From Aequorivita capsosiphonis DSM 23843 (GTDB taxonomy: Bacteria > Bacteroidota > Bacteroidia > Flavobacteriales > Flavobacteriaceae), in NCBI RefSeq assembly GCF_000429125.1, contig NZ_AUBG01000010.1:62001-126000 (forward strand): DNA of 64,000 nt, in the 5' to 3' direction. Within the stretch, counting starts at the first letter, position 1; every line of letters starts with the position of its first letter. The translations under genes were made by a program, and so were the position numbers. This document shows positions 27,048 through 35,697 of this stretch, piece by piece. Below the pieces are notes generated by a model. The model was not told the origin of the DNA and did not search any database. It was given only the letters and a program-made list of their open reading frames with translations.

Positions 27048-27448
27048 TATTTTGAAATGTTCTGAAGTTCATCTACCGAAATCTCAAAAACGGCAGCATA
27101 TTTATTTAAGGTTTTAGCGCTTAACCCCTTAAAAACGGATGGTTTAAAATGTCGTTTTACTTTCCATTGCCAAAAGCCAACGTAACTCGCCAATATACTA
27201 ACGTCCATTTTATGAAGTTCCATATAATATTCAATGGGACTGGTTTTACCGTCAATTACACGGTTTTTAGCATCTTCAATACGCTCGTTTATTTCTTCAA
27301 TTGCATTGTTTAAGGCGACTGTTTTTGGTTCCCAACCGCTACTGTTTTCAGTGGTATATTCGCCATTTTCATCAACGGCATAACAGAGTTCACGGAAATT
27401 TGCCGACTCCAAATTGCTTTTGTCTTGTGGCACTTCTTTCTTCTTCAT
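27047..27448 (-). CDS. conserved small helical protein of the flexirubin cluster
   Basis: The 133-residue soluble protein is mostly helical, with a coiled region NNAIEEINERIEDAKNRV and a C-terminal segment LSAKTLNKYAAVFEISVDEL resembling a helix-turn-helix. I do not recognise a characterised family. It is placed between the hotdog dehydratase and the BtrH-like gene with almost no gaps. It may be an accessory subunit or a regulator; the sequence does not decide. Confidence 0.7.
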   Translation of the reverse strand: MKKKEVPQDKSNLESANFRELCYAVDENGEYTTENSSGWEPKTVALNNAIEEINERIEDAKNRVIDGKTSPIEYYMELHKMDVSILASYVGFWQWKVKRHFKPSVFKGLSAKTLNKYAAVFEISVDELQNISK

Positions 27449-27450
27449 AA

Positions 27451-27909
27451 TCAGACTTCATGGATTAAAAAATTCATGGTAGAAGATACAATTAATTTTT
27501 CACCGAGAAAGGTTTCCGCTTCAAAGCTGCACATAGTCATTTCGCCTGTATCCAACCTAGAAAGTAATTTTGCTTTGGTAACAATAGTTTCGCCCAGACC
27601 TGGAAGTTCAAAGATTTCAATTCTTTTGATTGCACTTATATAACCAACAAGTTTATTACCTGTTCCTTCGAGATCGTCTTTGTCAAAAAAAGTTTGTCCC
27701 ACCACGCCAGAAGCAGCTTGGGCAGCATTTTCAATTAGTCCGGTTTCCGATAATTTTCCGTTTCTCAAGAAAACGCAATCTTCTAAAATATGAAATTGTG
27801 TTGCTACAGAATTGTCATCTATTTCCAAAACAGAGCTTACCATAAGCATCGGTTTGCGATGTGGTAGAAAGTTTGAAATATCAAGATTTGAAATGTCTGT
27901 TATTTTCAT
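27451..27909 (-). CDS. hotdog dehydratase-like protein (ApeP type), first copy
   Basis: The 152-residue protein begins NFLPHRKPMLMVSSVLEI, the opening of ApeP/FabA-like 3-hydroxyacyl-ACP dehydratases. The helix ETGLIENAAQAASG retains the catalytic-type Glu, while the HFPG loop of FabZ is absent. It is probably a dehydratase subunit for polyene formation, possibly as a heterodimer with the next gene. It shares one base with that gene. Confidence 0.82.
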   Translation of the reverse strand: MKITDISNLDISNFLPHRKPMLMVSSVLEIDDNSVATQFHILEDCVFLRNGKLSETGLIENAAQAASGVVGQTFFDKDDLEGTGNKLVGYISAIKRIEIFELPGLGETIVTKAKLLSRLDTGEMTMCSFEAETFLGEKLIVSSTMNFLIHEV

Positions 27910-28346
27910 CAGTTAGCCAATACAGTTTTCATTTCACTAGAAGCAATCATTTTTCCATCGCATTTGGTCTCTGCAGAAACCAAGGTAACACCCATAATAT
28001 CGTGAAGGATAACTATGGTTGTAACTAGCTCTTTTCCGATGGAAGGAAGCTGAAAAATCTCAGCTTTTTTGATGGCGCCAATATAACCGGTGGGGGCATC
28101 TTCCTTTTTTAGAAAAAATCGATAACCAGTATAAAGGGCAACGGATTGCGCCATATGCTCAATCAAGCCGGGAGCGGTAAATTTATTGTTTTGCACGAAA
28201 ATATTTTCTTCGGAAATAGTCAATCCAGCGACCACCTTTTTATCTTCAAAATGAAGTAATTTATCAACCATTACAAACGGTGCTTTCTGCGGAATTAGTT
28301 TTCCGATGAAATCTTTATCCGTTATCTTTTTGGTGAAGACATCCAT
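27909..28346 (-). CDS. hotdog dehydratase-like protein (ApeP type), second copy
   Basis: A 145-residue paralogue of the preceding gene product, with IPQKAPFVMVDKLLHFEDKK near the start and TAPGLIEHMAQSVALYTGYR carrying the Glu helix. Two adjacent, divergent copies plus the ApeI-like protein at 14568 give three dehydratase-like subunits, as expected for long polyene assembly. The gene begins at the base before the darB stop ends. Confidence 0.83.
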   Translation of the reverse strand: MDVFTKKITDKDFIGKLIPQKAPFVMVDKLLHFEDKKVVAGLTISEENIFVQNNKFTAPGLIEHMAQSVALYTGYRFFLKKEDAPTGYIGAIKKAEIFQLPSIGKELVTTIVILHDIMGVTLVSAETKCDGKMIASSEMKTVLAN

Positions 28347-29480
28347 TTACACAAGCGTTAAATAGGCGTAGGAATAAGCAAACCGGGCACTTTCTGGTAC
28401 TTGCAGAAATATTTTGTCACCTTTTTTTAGTTTTCCGGAATGTACCAACTCTTCTAACATAAGGTAGACAGAACCAGCACCAACATTTCCAACTTTTTCT
28501 AGGTTTATAAACCATTTATCCCAAGGCAAATGGAGCTCTTGGCGTTCAATTTCGTTGTAAAGATTTTCTTTAAAATAATATGAGGAAATATGAGGTAGGT
28601 AATAATCTATATCATCTTCTGTGATATTGTGCTTTGCCATAGCATCTTTCATGCTTTCAACGCCTTTTTGAAGAATGTTTTCAGCTAACAATTTCACATC
28701 CTGTTTCATTGCGAAAAGTGACATTTTACCCCAAACATCTGCCGGATATTCACTCCAAGGTTTCAAGCTTCCGTCTTCTAATTTATCGCCACCAGCATAC
28801 ATACAAGTGTCAAGTTCGAAGGCATAGCTGTAACCTTCCATCCATTCTATTTTAAGTGGTGTTTCACCATTTGGTTCACTCTCTAAAAGAACTGCCCCAG
28901 CGCCGTCAGAAAGCATCCATCGTAAAAATTCTTTATTGAAAGCGAGGATTGGATTTTCTTCTATTTCTTTTAAGTGTGCAACTTCGTCTTCAAAAATATC
29001 AGATCTCATCCAAGAGGAAGTTCTTTCGGAACCTGTACAGACCGCATTTTTTACTTGATCAGATTTTATAGCCATAAAACCGTATTTCAAAGCGTTCATT
29101 CCACTACAGCAAGCGCCAGAAGGGGAATTTACTTCAAGGTTTCCATTCTTTAAGAATCCATGGACCATGGCTGCATGGCTAGGTAAAATCTGGTCTGGAC
29201 TTGACGTACCGCAAGACAGCAATTCTATATCGTTTTTACTAAAGGAATCGTCGCACAAAGCTTCAACGGCTTCCGCCGTAAGTTGCGCGTTATTATGTGT
29301 TACATTTCCGTTTGCATCTATTGCGTAATACCGGGTTTTTATTTTATTATTTCGAAGGATTAAACGGCGCGCTTTGGATGTTTTTCCATTAATAACTCCT
29401 AGCTTCTCCTCCATGGAATCGTTGTCTACGGGGTCATTGGGCAAGAACTTTGCAATCCTTGTTATGTATACGTTCTTCAT
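28347..29480 (-). CDS. darB: dialkylresorcinol ketosynthase DarB (KAS III-like)
   Basis: The 377-residue KAS III-type enzyme has Cys125 in SPSGACCSGMNAL, a His in YYLPHISSYYF and an Asn in LEKVGNVGAGSVY. DarB condenses two fatty-acyl derived units into a cyclohexanedione that becomes the dialkylresorcinol half of flexirubin. The call rests on the motifs and on the adjacent darA gene five bases downstream of its start. This pair is the diagnostic feature that separates flexirubin clusters from simple aryl polyene clusters. Confidence 0.9.
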   Translation of the reverse strand: MKNVYITRIAKFLPNDPVDNDSMEEKLGVINGKTSKARRLILRNNKIKTRYYAIDANGNVTHNNAQLTAEAVEALCDDSFSKNDIELLSCGTSSPDQILPSHAAMVHGFLKNGNLEVNSPSGACCSGMNALKYGFMAIKSDQVKNAVCTGSERTSSWMRSDIFEDEVAHLKEIEENPILAFNKEFLRWMLSDGAGAVLLESEPNGETPLKIEWMEGYSYAFELDTCMYAGGDKLEDGSLKPWSEYPADVWGKMSLFAMKQDVKLLAENILQKGVESMKDAMAKHNITEDDIDYYLPHISSYYFKENLYNEIERQELHLPWDKWFINLEKVGNVGAGSVYLMLEELVHSGKLKKGDKIFLQVPESARFAYSYAYLTLV

Positions 29481-29485
29481 TAATC

Positions 29486-30397
29486 TTACTTTAATTCAAC
29501 TGATGAATAATAGGCTTTATCTCTTTGAATTTTACGATACATTGGGAGATAAGTGAGCAAAAATACAATAAATACAATTGGAGCTATAAGCCATATTGCA
29601 AATAACAAATAATATTTAAAATAAACGAGCCATTTCCCTCTTTCTTCGCCCTCCTTTTTGATTAATAGATCCGCCCATTTTGTAAAGACTATATTTCCGC
29701 GAATATCTGTAGCGATTAAAGAAGAATCTACTTTTACAGCACCAACTTCCAAAAGATTATCTTGTAGTTTTGAATATTCATTTTGAAGTAAAGCCGCTTT
29801 AATGGGGTTTCCAAAACGAGATGCGGCATCAATATCCTTATCCGAAACTCCTGGTTTTGGGAAAATTCCCAACATTTTCGTTTTCTTTCCACCCATCAGC
29901 CAATGCACGATTGTGATTACACTAATGTGATTGAGGTTTCGATCCACCAAGGCAATATTTCCAACCAATTTGGCACTATTGGCTATCAAAAGTTTTTTCA
30001 TTTTCTCCTGCGCCATAATCCACATATTTCTACTGGCAGACACGGTGACAACTGGGGTATTTGCCAACAAGGCTTTGGCTTCAGCAGATTTTAAGAATGA
30101 ATTAATGGGAATGGAAGGCGTTAAATACCAAGTAGTATAGCCTAAAATCACCAAATCGTATTTTTTCCCAAGTATTTCAGATGGCACACTTTCCAATGGA
30201 GTGGGAATTTGAAGAAATGTTTCAGGAAAAGCACCGTAGAATTCCTCTTGCTCCCAAGGAAAAGGAAATTTTTTCTTAGGAACAATTTCGTAATAAGATA
30301 TGTTTACTTTTTCATCAGAAATAGTTGAAGCGATATTCTTTAAAATATCCGTTAACTGCCCAGATTGGGAATAATATATTATTAATACTTCTTTCAT
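29486..30397 (-). CDS. darA: dialkylresorcinol condensing/aromatising enzyme DarA
   Basis: The 303-residue protein starts with a flavodoxin-like strand and phosphate loop (VLIIYYSQSGQLTDIL). It has an FMN-type segment (LVILGYTTWYLTPSIP) and ends with a membrane helix (about 270-290, LFAIWLIAPIVFIVFLL). DarA oxidises the DarB product to the aromatic dialkylresorcinol, at the inner membrane. It starts the darAB segment, with darB next on the same strand. A 90-base gap containing a GGAAGTCTTGAAGGTCTTCC-like repeat separates it from the acyltransferase gene. Confidence 0.9.
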   Translation of the reverse strand: MKEVLIIYYSQSGQLTDILKNIASTISDEKVNISYYEIVPKKKFPFPWEQEEFYGAFPETFLQIPTPLESVPSEILGKKYDLVILGYTTWYLTPSIPINSFLKSAEAKALLANTPVVTVSASRNMWIMAQEKMKKLLIANSAKLVGNIALVDRNLNHISVITIVHWLMGGKKTKMLGIFPKPGVSDKDIDAASRFGNPIKAALLQNEYSKLQDNLLEVGAVKVDSSLIATDIRGNIVFTKWADLLIKKEGEERGKWLVYFKYYLLFAIWLIAPIVFIVFLLTYLPMYRKIQRDKAYYSSVELK

Positions 30398-30487
30398 AAT
30401 TTAGTTATATACCTACAAGGGGTCTTCCTCCTCCGTCGGACAAGTGGAGACCTTGCAGGAAGTCTTGAAGGTCTTCCCAGAAACTCC

Positions 30488-31369
30488 TTAATCGTCCGTT
30501 TCCCAAAAATCAAAATAGTTAAACCACTGTAATGGATATTTCTTCAACATCCACGCTACACTTTCGGTGTATTTTTTTAGGAGTCCTTGTGCGTCTCGGT
30601 TTTTAACATCGGCCCGTCGTGCATACAAATGATAATGTTTGTTGGTCTCCTTCATGACATAAACAAACAATACTGGAACATTTAATCTGCTGGCCAATAA
30701 AAATGGGCCGGCTGGAAAGTTTGCTTCTTTTCCCAGAAGTGATTCGGTCAAAACCTTTTGGCCTTTCATATATCTATCTCCCGTAAAGCAGACCAATTCA
30801 CCATTGTTTAGTGCATTATTAATCTCAAAAATATGGGACATATCATCTTTTACCAAAATAAATTTTATCTTGGACCGAACGGTGACTTTCTCCATATATT
30901 CCTTGATATTTTGGTGTTCGGTATCAGTGGTAACAAGACTTATCTGTGATCTAGTGTCAATTTCCTCAAAAAAAAATTCGGCTATTTCAAAATTACCTAC
31001 GTGGGCGCTGATCATAATCCCGCCCTGTTTTTTATCGAGAAGATTTGTAATATTTTCCACGCCATCACATTCTTGAGTGAAGCGATTTTTTAAGCCTGAA
31101 GAAATTGCGGCTTTGTCAATAATGGTTTTTCCGAAGACGTAATAACTCTTATAAATACCAATAATACTCTTAGTTACAGAATATTTCAGCCGTTTACGAA
31201 AATAATGGTAGATGGAACGGGTGCTTTTCCCCGCAAAGAAAACGTAATATAACGCAACAAAATAAAGTAATCCATAAGCTGCGCGAACCCCTAATTTCCT
31301 AATAAAAAATATAAAGATTTTATATCCAAAAACGGTGCCTTTGCTCTTGCCTTCCCATTCACCAGCCAT
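30488..31369 (-). CDS. LpxL-like lysophospholipid/lipid A acyltransferase
   Basis: The 293-residue enzyme is of the LpxL/HtrB family, with an N-terminal membrane helix (LLYFVALYYVFFAGK). The catalytic HX4E motif is ISAHVGNFE (His123, Glu128) and a second block is VCFTGDRYMKG. The family transfers an acyl chain from ACP to a membrane lipid. In this cluster it may attach the aryl polyene chain to a lipid or to the dialkylresorcinol. It lies 18 bases after the ACP gene. Confidence 0.87.
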   Translation of the reverse strand: MAGEWEGKSKGTVFGYKIFIFFIRKLGVRAAYGLLYFVALYYVFFAGKSTRSIYHYFRKRLKYSVTKSIIGIYKSYYVFGKTIIDKAAISSGLKNRFTQECDGVENITNLLDKKQGGIMISAHVGNFEIAEFFFEEIDTRSQISLVTTDTEHQNIKEYMEKVTVRSKIKFILVKDDMSHIFEINNALNNGELVCFTGDRYMKGQKVLTESLLGKEANFPAGPFLLASRLNVPVLFVYVMKETNKHYHLYARRADVKNRDAQGLLKKYTESVAWMLKKYPLQWFNYFDFWETDD

Positions 31370-31387
31370 AAAAAGTTATTCCAGATT

Positions 31388-31630
31388 TCAGCTGATTTTT
31401 GTTTCAATCAGATCGTAAAAGTCTTGAAGTGTAATCACATTAAGGAAATCCTCACCAGTCAATTTCACACCAAAGTTAGCCTCAATGGCAACTACCAGAT
31501 CCACGAAGTCTAAGCTATCCAATTCCAAAGTTTCCTTTAGGTTAGCTATTGGCGCTATGTCTTCAGTATCTACCTCAAACTCATCTACCAAAAAGTAGTT
31601 TATCTTTTCAACTATAACTTCTTTATTCAT
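31388..31630 (-). CDS. second acyl carrier protein
   Basis: An 80-residue ACP with site LELDSLDFVDLV (Ser39). I chose the ATG giving MNKEVIVEKI, two bases after the ketosynthase stop. An in-frame ATG at 31645 lies within the ketosynthase gene. Two ACPs (this and 20412-20669) are usual in aryl polyene systems, where they serve different steps. The neighbours suggest that this one works with the KS at 31633 and the LpxL-like enzyme. Confidence 0.94.
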   Translation of the reverse strand: MNKEVIVEKINYFLVDEFEVDTEDIAPIANLKETLELDSLDFVDLVVAIEANFGVKLTGEDFLNVITLQDFYDLIETKIS

Positions 31631-31632
31631 TT

Positions 31633-32853
31633 CTAATGTGTACATTTTTTAATTATCAGTGCGGAATTGGTTCCCCCAAACCCGAATGAATTCGACAAAA
31701 ATACATCAATTTTTTTGTTTAACGTTTTGTTAACAAGGTTTAATTTTGAAGCGGCCTCATCTGGGTTTTCAAGGTTGATGTTTGGCGCAATAAAGGAGTT
31801 TTCCATCATTAACATGGAATATATTACTTCGCTTGCCCCAGCCATCCAACATTCGTGACCGGTCATAGATTTTGTAGAGCTTACGCAGGGTCCATTTTCA
31901 CCAAAAACTTCTGTGATTGCAAGCGCTTCATTTGCATCGCCAACCGGGGTTGATGTTGCGTGCGCATTGACGTAATCAATTTCTGAAGCTTTTATATTTG
32001 CCTGATCTAAGGCCATTTTCATAGCACGAGCAGGACCATCAACATTTGGAGTTGAAATATGTTCTCCGTTGGAAGAAAAACCATAGCCAATAATTTCTCC
32101 TAAAATTGGAGCACCGCGTTTAATAGCACTTTCGTAGCTTTCAATTACTAGCGTTGCCGCTCCGCCACTTGGCACCAAACCATCACGTGCTTTATCAAAT
32201 GGACGGCTGGCTTTTGTTGGGTCTAATTGGGTTGAAAAAACCCCAAGACCATCAAAACTACCCATTGCCAATTCATTAATTTCCTGTGCTCCACCAGAAA
32301 TTATACAGTCTTGAAGTCCGTTTTTAATGAGGAAGTATGCCATCCCAATGGAATGAGAACCACTTGCACAAGCGGCACTGATGGTAAAGTTAATCCCTCT
32401 CAACTTAAAAATAGTTGAAAGGTTCATTGTTACTGAAGAGTTCATCGCTTTAAAAATCGCACCCGAACCCACGAGCGTGGTATCCTTTTTCTCACGAATT
32501 TTATCAACCGAATCTATAACCGATTTTGCAGTACTGTCGTTACCGTATAGGATTCCTACTTCGTTCTCTTCAAAGAATTGTTCGTCGATTTTAGCATTTT
32601 TTAAAGCTTCAAAGGTGGCTGCATACGCGTAGGCACCTTCTTCACCTAAACTAATTCGTTCTCGGCGCGACAGCTGTTCCTTTAAATTAGGCTCTTCTAC
32701 CCATCCTGTTAAGCAAGAGCGATAACCAAAATCCTTGCGTTTTCCATCGCAAATAATACCAGACTTCCCATTATATAAAGACTCCTTTACTTCCTGCAGA
32801 TTTTTACCTATGCAGGAATATATACCCATTCCGGTTATCACTACTCTTCTCAA
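31633..32853 (-). CDS. beta-ketoacyl-ACP synthase (FabF/FabB type, intact)
   Basis: A 406-residue ketosynthase with Cys162 (TISAACASGSHS), His298 (NAHATSTPVGD) and His333 (SMTGHECWMAGA). The HATSTPVGD wording is closer to FabB than to the KS at 19124. It is probably the main elongating aryl polyene KS (ApeO-like), with the Cys-less protein as a partner. The ACP gene follows directly. Upstream lies the RelE/ParE-antitoxin pair, separated by 80 bases. Confidence 0.9.
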   Translation of the reverse strand: MRRVVITGMGIYSCIGKNLQEVKESLYNGKSGIICDGKRKDFGYRSCLTGWVEEPNLKEQLSRRERISLGEEGAYAYAATFEALKNAKIDEQFFEENEVGILYGNDSTAKSVIDSVDKIREKKDTTLVGSGAIFKAMNSSVTMNLSTIFKLRGINFTISAACASGSHSIGMAYFLIKNGLQDCIISGGAQEINELAMGSFDGLGVFSTQLDPTKASRPFDKARDGLVPSGGAATLVIESYESAIKRGAPILGEIIGYGFSSNGEHISTPNVDGPARAMKMALDQANIKASEIDYVNAHATSTPVGDANEALAITEVFGENGPCVSSTKSMTGHECWMAGASEVIYSMLMMENSFIAPNINLENPDEAASKLNLVNKTLNKKIDVFLSNSFGFGGTNSALIIKKCTH

Positions 32854-32933
32854 TTATTTTCAGTCTTAATTAATAAATACTTTTATTCTAGAAACAGCTT
32901 TGGTTATTTCTCAACTTATTGCAAGCTACATAC

Positions 32934-33239
32934 TTAATCCAATTGTTTTTTCAATTCATCTGGATCTTGCCTTGTGTCAAACAAGGTAATTATTTCTATT
33001 TCTTTCTTTGCGAAATTTACCCGATAGAAAAACGTTGTTTGCCTTGTGACCACGCATTTATATATTCCTCCGAATACTATTGATTTTGGACAGCTTTCTG
33101 GATACTCTGAAATCTGTTTTATTTTTTCATTCAATTTGATTAAAAAGTTTTTCTTGACCTTATATCCCCATTCTTCCAATAAACACTCAGTAAGTTTTTT
33201 TAATTTGTATTCGGCAATGTCTGAAACAAAAATTTCCAT
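32934..33239 (-). CDS. RelE/ParE-family toxin
   Basis: The 101-residue protein has the RelE/ParE fold: FVSDIAEYKLKKLTECLLEE, central KQISEYPESCPKSIV, then strand CVVTRQTTFFYRVN and the C-terminal IITLFDTRQDPDEL. ParE-type members poison gyrase and RelE-type members cut mRNA; the sequence does not decide. Its gene shares one base with the antitoxin gene before it, standard for this system. It sits inside the pigment cluster and is unrelated to pigment chemistry. Confidence 0.88.
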   Translation of the reverse strand: MEIFVSDIAEYKLKKLTECLLEEWGYKVKKNFLIKLNEKIKQISEYPESCPKSIVFGGIYKCVVTRQTTFFYRVNFAKKEIEIITLFDTRQDPDELKKQLD

Positions 33240-33457
33240 TAAGAAATTCTATTCAAAACGTCTTTATGTAAAGAGCGATTACCTTTATCTAACTGCTCAA
33301 TACCCTTTTTAATTTCTGCTTGTTCTACGGCACTCATCTCATTCCAAAAATCCGCATTTTCATTGTTTATGAAATCAGTTACTTTTTTTATAAAAACCTC
33401 GTTGTCAATATTCAATATTAACTTTACAAGCTCTATTTTTTTTGTTTCAATTTTCAT
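33239..33457 (-). CDS. antitoxin of the RelE/ParE pair
   Basis: The 72-residue protein is acidic and mostly helical, with motif NEMSAVEQAEIKKGIEQLDK, a pattern typical of Bacteroidota antitoxins that neutralise RelE/ParE toxins. It precedes and overlaps the toxin gene by one base. A perfect TAAATTTG (33474-33481) lies just upstream. No DNA-binding domain is evident by eye, so autoregulation is uncertain. Confidence 0.8.
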   Translation of the reverse strand: MKIETKKIELVKLILNIDNEVFIKKVTDFINNENADFWNEMSAVEQAEIKKGIEQLDKGNRSLHKDVLNRIS

Positions 33458-33473
33458 CCTTATTCGTCTTTCT

Positions 33474-33481
33474 CAAATTTA
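33474..33481 (-). promoter_or_regulatory. candidate -7 element of the RelE/ParE module
   Basis: The minus strand reads TAAATTTG, exact TAnnTTTG, 17 bases before the antitoxin start. The -33 region is a weak TTACAAAAG stretch. It suggests independent transcription of the TA pair inside the pigment cluster. Confidence 0.45.
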
Positions 33482-33533
33482 CTAAATAACCTCTTTTGTA
33501 AGTCGTTATTCTATTTGAACAATTTTTTTTGTT

Positions 33534-34286
33534 TTAAGAATAAATCCCCCCATTTATATTAATGACTTCACCTGTAATATAAGAAGATTTTCTTGAGGCT
33601 AAAAAGCTCACCACGTGCGCTACTTCTTCTGCTTCACCAAAACGATTGGCGGGAATCATTTTTTTAAGTTCTTTTTCATCGAGTTCTGCAGTCATATCGC
33701 TTTTTATAAACCCTGGTGCTACTGCATTAACCGTGATGTTTCGTTTTGCAACTTCCTGTGCCAAAGCTTTTGTCGCACCAATTACAGCTGCTTTCGCCGC
33801 AGAATAATTTACTTGCCCCGAAGTGCCCTTTAATCCCGAAACGGAAACCATATTAATAATTCGCCCGTATTTATTGACCAATAATTTCTGAATTAAAGTG
33901 TTGGTAACATTATAAAACCCGGTTAAACTAGTGTTGACAACCTTATGCCAATCTTCGGGTTTCATCCACATAAACAAACCATCTCTAGTAATGCCCGCGT
34001 TGTTAACAATCACTTCAATAATTGCATCTTTGTTTTTATCATGCCATTTATCAAATGCATTTGTTACGGATTCAATATCAGATACGTCAAACTGGATAAT
34101 TTCACCTTTACCACCAAGCGCTTCAATTTCGCTGAGCGTTTGCAGGGCAGCGTCTTTGTTACTACTGTAATTTATAAGAAGGCTATAATCCAAATCTTTC
34201 GTCAATTGAATACAAACCGCACGACCAATCCCTCTTGAGCCTCCTGTTACTAATGCGTATTTCTGTTTCGTTTTTTTCTCTTCCAT
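33534..34286 (-). CDS. 3-oxoacyl-ACP reductase (FabG family, ApeQ-like)
   Basis: The 250-residue short-chain dehydrogenase has the NAD(P) motif GGSRGIG (15-21), NNAG in VNNAGITRDGLF, and the catalytic Ser-Tyr-Lys in MVSVSGLKGTSG and YSAAK. The C-terminal NINGGIYS is typical of FabG. It reduces the 3-keto group after each condensation. The start at MEEKKTKQKY is preferred. An upstream ATG (34334) adds 16 residues of Cys/Arg-rich sequence that no family member has, and it would lie upstream of the promoter-like element. Confidence 0.93.
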   Translation of the reverse strand: MEEKKTKQKYALVTGGSRGIGRAVCIQLTKDLDYSLLINYSSNKDAALQTLSEIEALGGKGEIIQFDVSDIESVTNAFDKWHDKNKDAIIEVIVNNAGITRDGLFMWMKPEDWHKVVNTSLTGFYNVTNTLIQKLLVNKYGRIINMVSVSGLKGTSGQVNYSAAKAAVIGATKALAQEVAKRNITVNAVAPGFIKSDMTAELDEKELKKMIPANRFGEAEEVAHVVSFLASRKSSYITGEVININGGIYS

Positions 34287-34300
34287 ATAAAAATCTCTTG

Positions 34301-34326
34301 CAAAGGTACACCTCCGCCTTCGGCAA
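34301..34326 (-). promoter_or_regulatory. candidate promoter of fabG and the downstream pigment genes
   Basis: Minus strand TACCTTTG (34301-34308) is an exact TAnnTTTG, with TTG 15 bases upstream, a short but usable spacing. Transcription would start near 34294, a few bases before the fabG ATG at 34286, giving a very short leader. This is the most upstream promoter candidate for the minus-strand block below the WG-repeat gene. Confidence 0.5.
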
Positions 34327-34496
34327 CTCCCCAAGAAAAAAGGGAAGGAACCATATAATTAATTTAATTCTTAAACTTAAATTCGTGTTTTTTATAAACC
34401 TAAAAGGAGCCCGTCTAAAAGATCGGAACACAATTTGGCAAGCTCAGTGCACCGCTTTGCAAGAATTCCCTGCTCACTGAACACTGAATACTTTTT

Positions 34497-35633
34497 TTAC
34501 TTCGAAGTATCTACAAAATTCTCCGCATTTTGGTGCCATTTGCCAACCACTTGGCCGCTTTCATTTATAAAACCCCATTCCTTCTTTTTCTTTACGCGAG
34601 CAAGTCCGTTTTGAAATCCTTTTTCAGCACCTTTTTGTAAGAAGCCGAACATGCCTCCAGTAGAAATATCGTATTCCATCGGAATAACTAGGTTTCCTGT
34701 TTTATCAATAAACCCCCAAAGTTTTTTTTCTTTTACCGGAGCGAATCCGTTATCTGAAAAAATTTCGGCATCCCTATATTTAAAATCAATTACTTTTTCT
34801 CCTTTTTCGTTGATGTAACCCCAGTTTTTGTCTTTATATACTGGTGCAAGACCCGCGTTAAATGCACGCGCTTTATCATAAGCTGGCTCAATTATCCATT
34901 CACCAATCCCATTGATAAAACCCATCATTTCGGCACTTCGCGCATAGGTTAAAGGAGAGTCATTGGTGAAATCCCAAATTTTATCTATTCCTGCAATAGA
35001 AGTGAAAATTCCATCATTCAATATTCCGAAACTATCCCCTTTCCGGGCCCAAAGTCCGTTTTTGCTGAAATCGCCAATTTCATCGTATTCGGCAGGTACA
35101 AAAACATCGCCTTTATTGTTAAGGAGACCCCATTTCTCACCGTCTTTAAATTTTGCATATCCGTTAATAAAACCTTTAATCTCGCTATACTTTGGCTCTA
35201 AAATTGTTTTTCCGTTGGTGTCTATCAAACCAACATTATCACCGCTTCGGATTATTGCAACCCCATTGTCAAAATCATAATACTTATCTGTGGTTGGAGT
35301 AGTAAGCGTTTCGTTTTTCGAATTGATATATTTCCAGTCCTTGTCTTCTAAAACCAAGGCATATCCAGAATTAAAGGCTTTTACGCGATCATATTGTGGT
35401 TGTATTACCCACTCCCCAGAAGCATTGATAAAACCCCACTTCTTGTCTTTCATTGCCGCCGCGTATTTGCCAGAAAAACTATCCGCTTTGTCAAATTGTG
35501 GTTGAATGGCGAACTCGCCTGTTTTGTTGATGTAGCCAAAACTACCATCGTCGCGAACCAATGCTAGTTCCTGTGCGGAAGTAGCTATTATTCCAATGAA
35601 AAGAATACATACGAAAGTTAAAATCGATCTCAT
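34497..35633 (-). CDS. secreted WG-repeat protein
   Basis: The 378-residue protein has a Sec signal (cleavage after ATSAQ) and about eight WG repeats. Examples are KKWGFINASGEWVIQPQYD, EKWGLLNNKGDVFVPAEYD and KNWGYINEKGEKVIDFKYRD. Each repeat is about 35 residues long. WG-repeat proteins are beta-rich secreted or surface proteins of unknown function. It lies between TAL and fabG in the cluster direction. Whether it belongs to pigment export is open. Confidence 0.85.
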   Translation of the reverse strand: MRSILTFVCILFIGIIATSAQELALVRDDGSFGYINKTGEFAIQPQFDKADSFSGKYAAAMKDKKWGFINASGEWVIQPQYDRVKAFNSGYALVLEDKDWKYINSKNETLTTPTTDKYYDFDNGVAIIRSGDNVGLIDTNGKTILEPKYSEIKGFINGYAKFKDGEKWGLLNNKGDVFVPAEYDEIGDFSKNGLWARKGDSFGILNDGIFTSIAGIDKIWDFTNDSPLTYARSAEMMGFINGIGEWIIEPAYDKARAFNAGLAPVYKDKNWGYINEKGEKVIDFKYRDAEIFSDNGFAPVKEKKLWGFIDKTGNLVIPMEYDISTGGMFGFLQKGAEKGFQNGLARVKKKKEWGFINESGQVVGKWHQNAENFVDTSK

Positions 35634-35689
35634 AATATTATATTTTTTAGTTAGTTAAAGTTAAAATAAACATTTTTGATGAGAAAATA

Positions 35690-35697
35690 CAAACTTA
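35690..35697 (-). promoter_or_regulatory. candidate -7 element of the WG-repeat gene
   Basis: TAAGTTTG on the minus strand matches TAnnTTTG 57 bases before the start codon and overlaps the TAL stop codon. There is no clear -33 element, so confidence is low. Confidence 0.3.

Noticed and set aside
34287-34334. Upstream start of fabG
   Set aside because: It would precede the likely promoter element and add Cys/Arg-rich sequence not seen in FabG.
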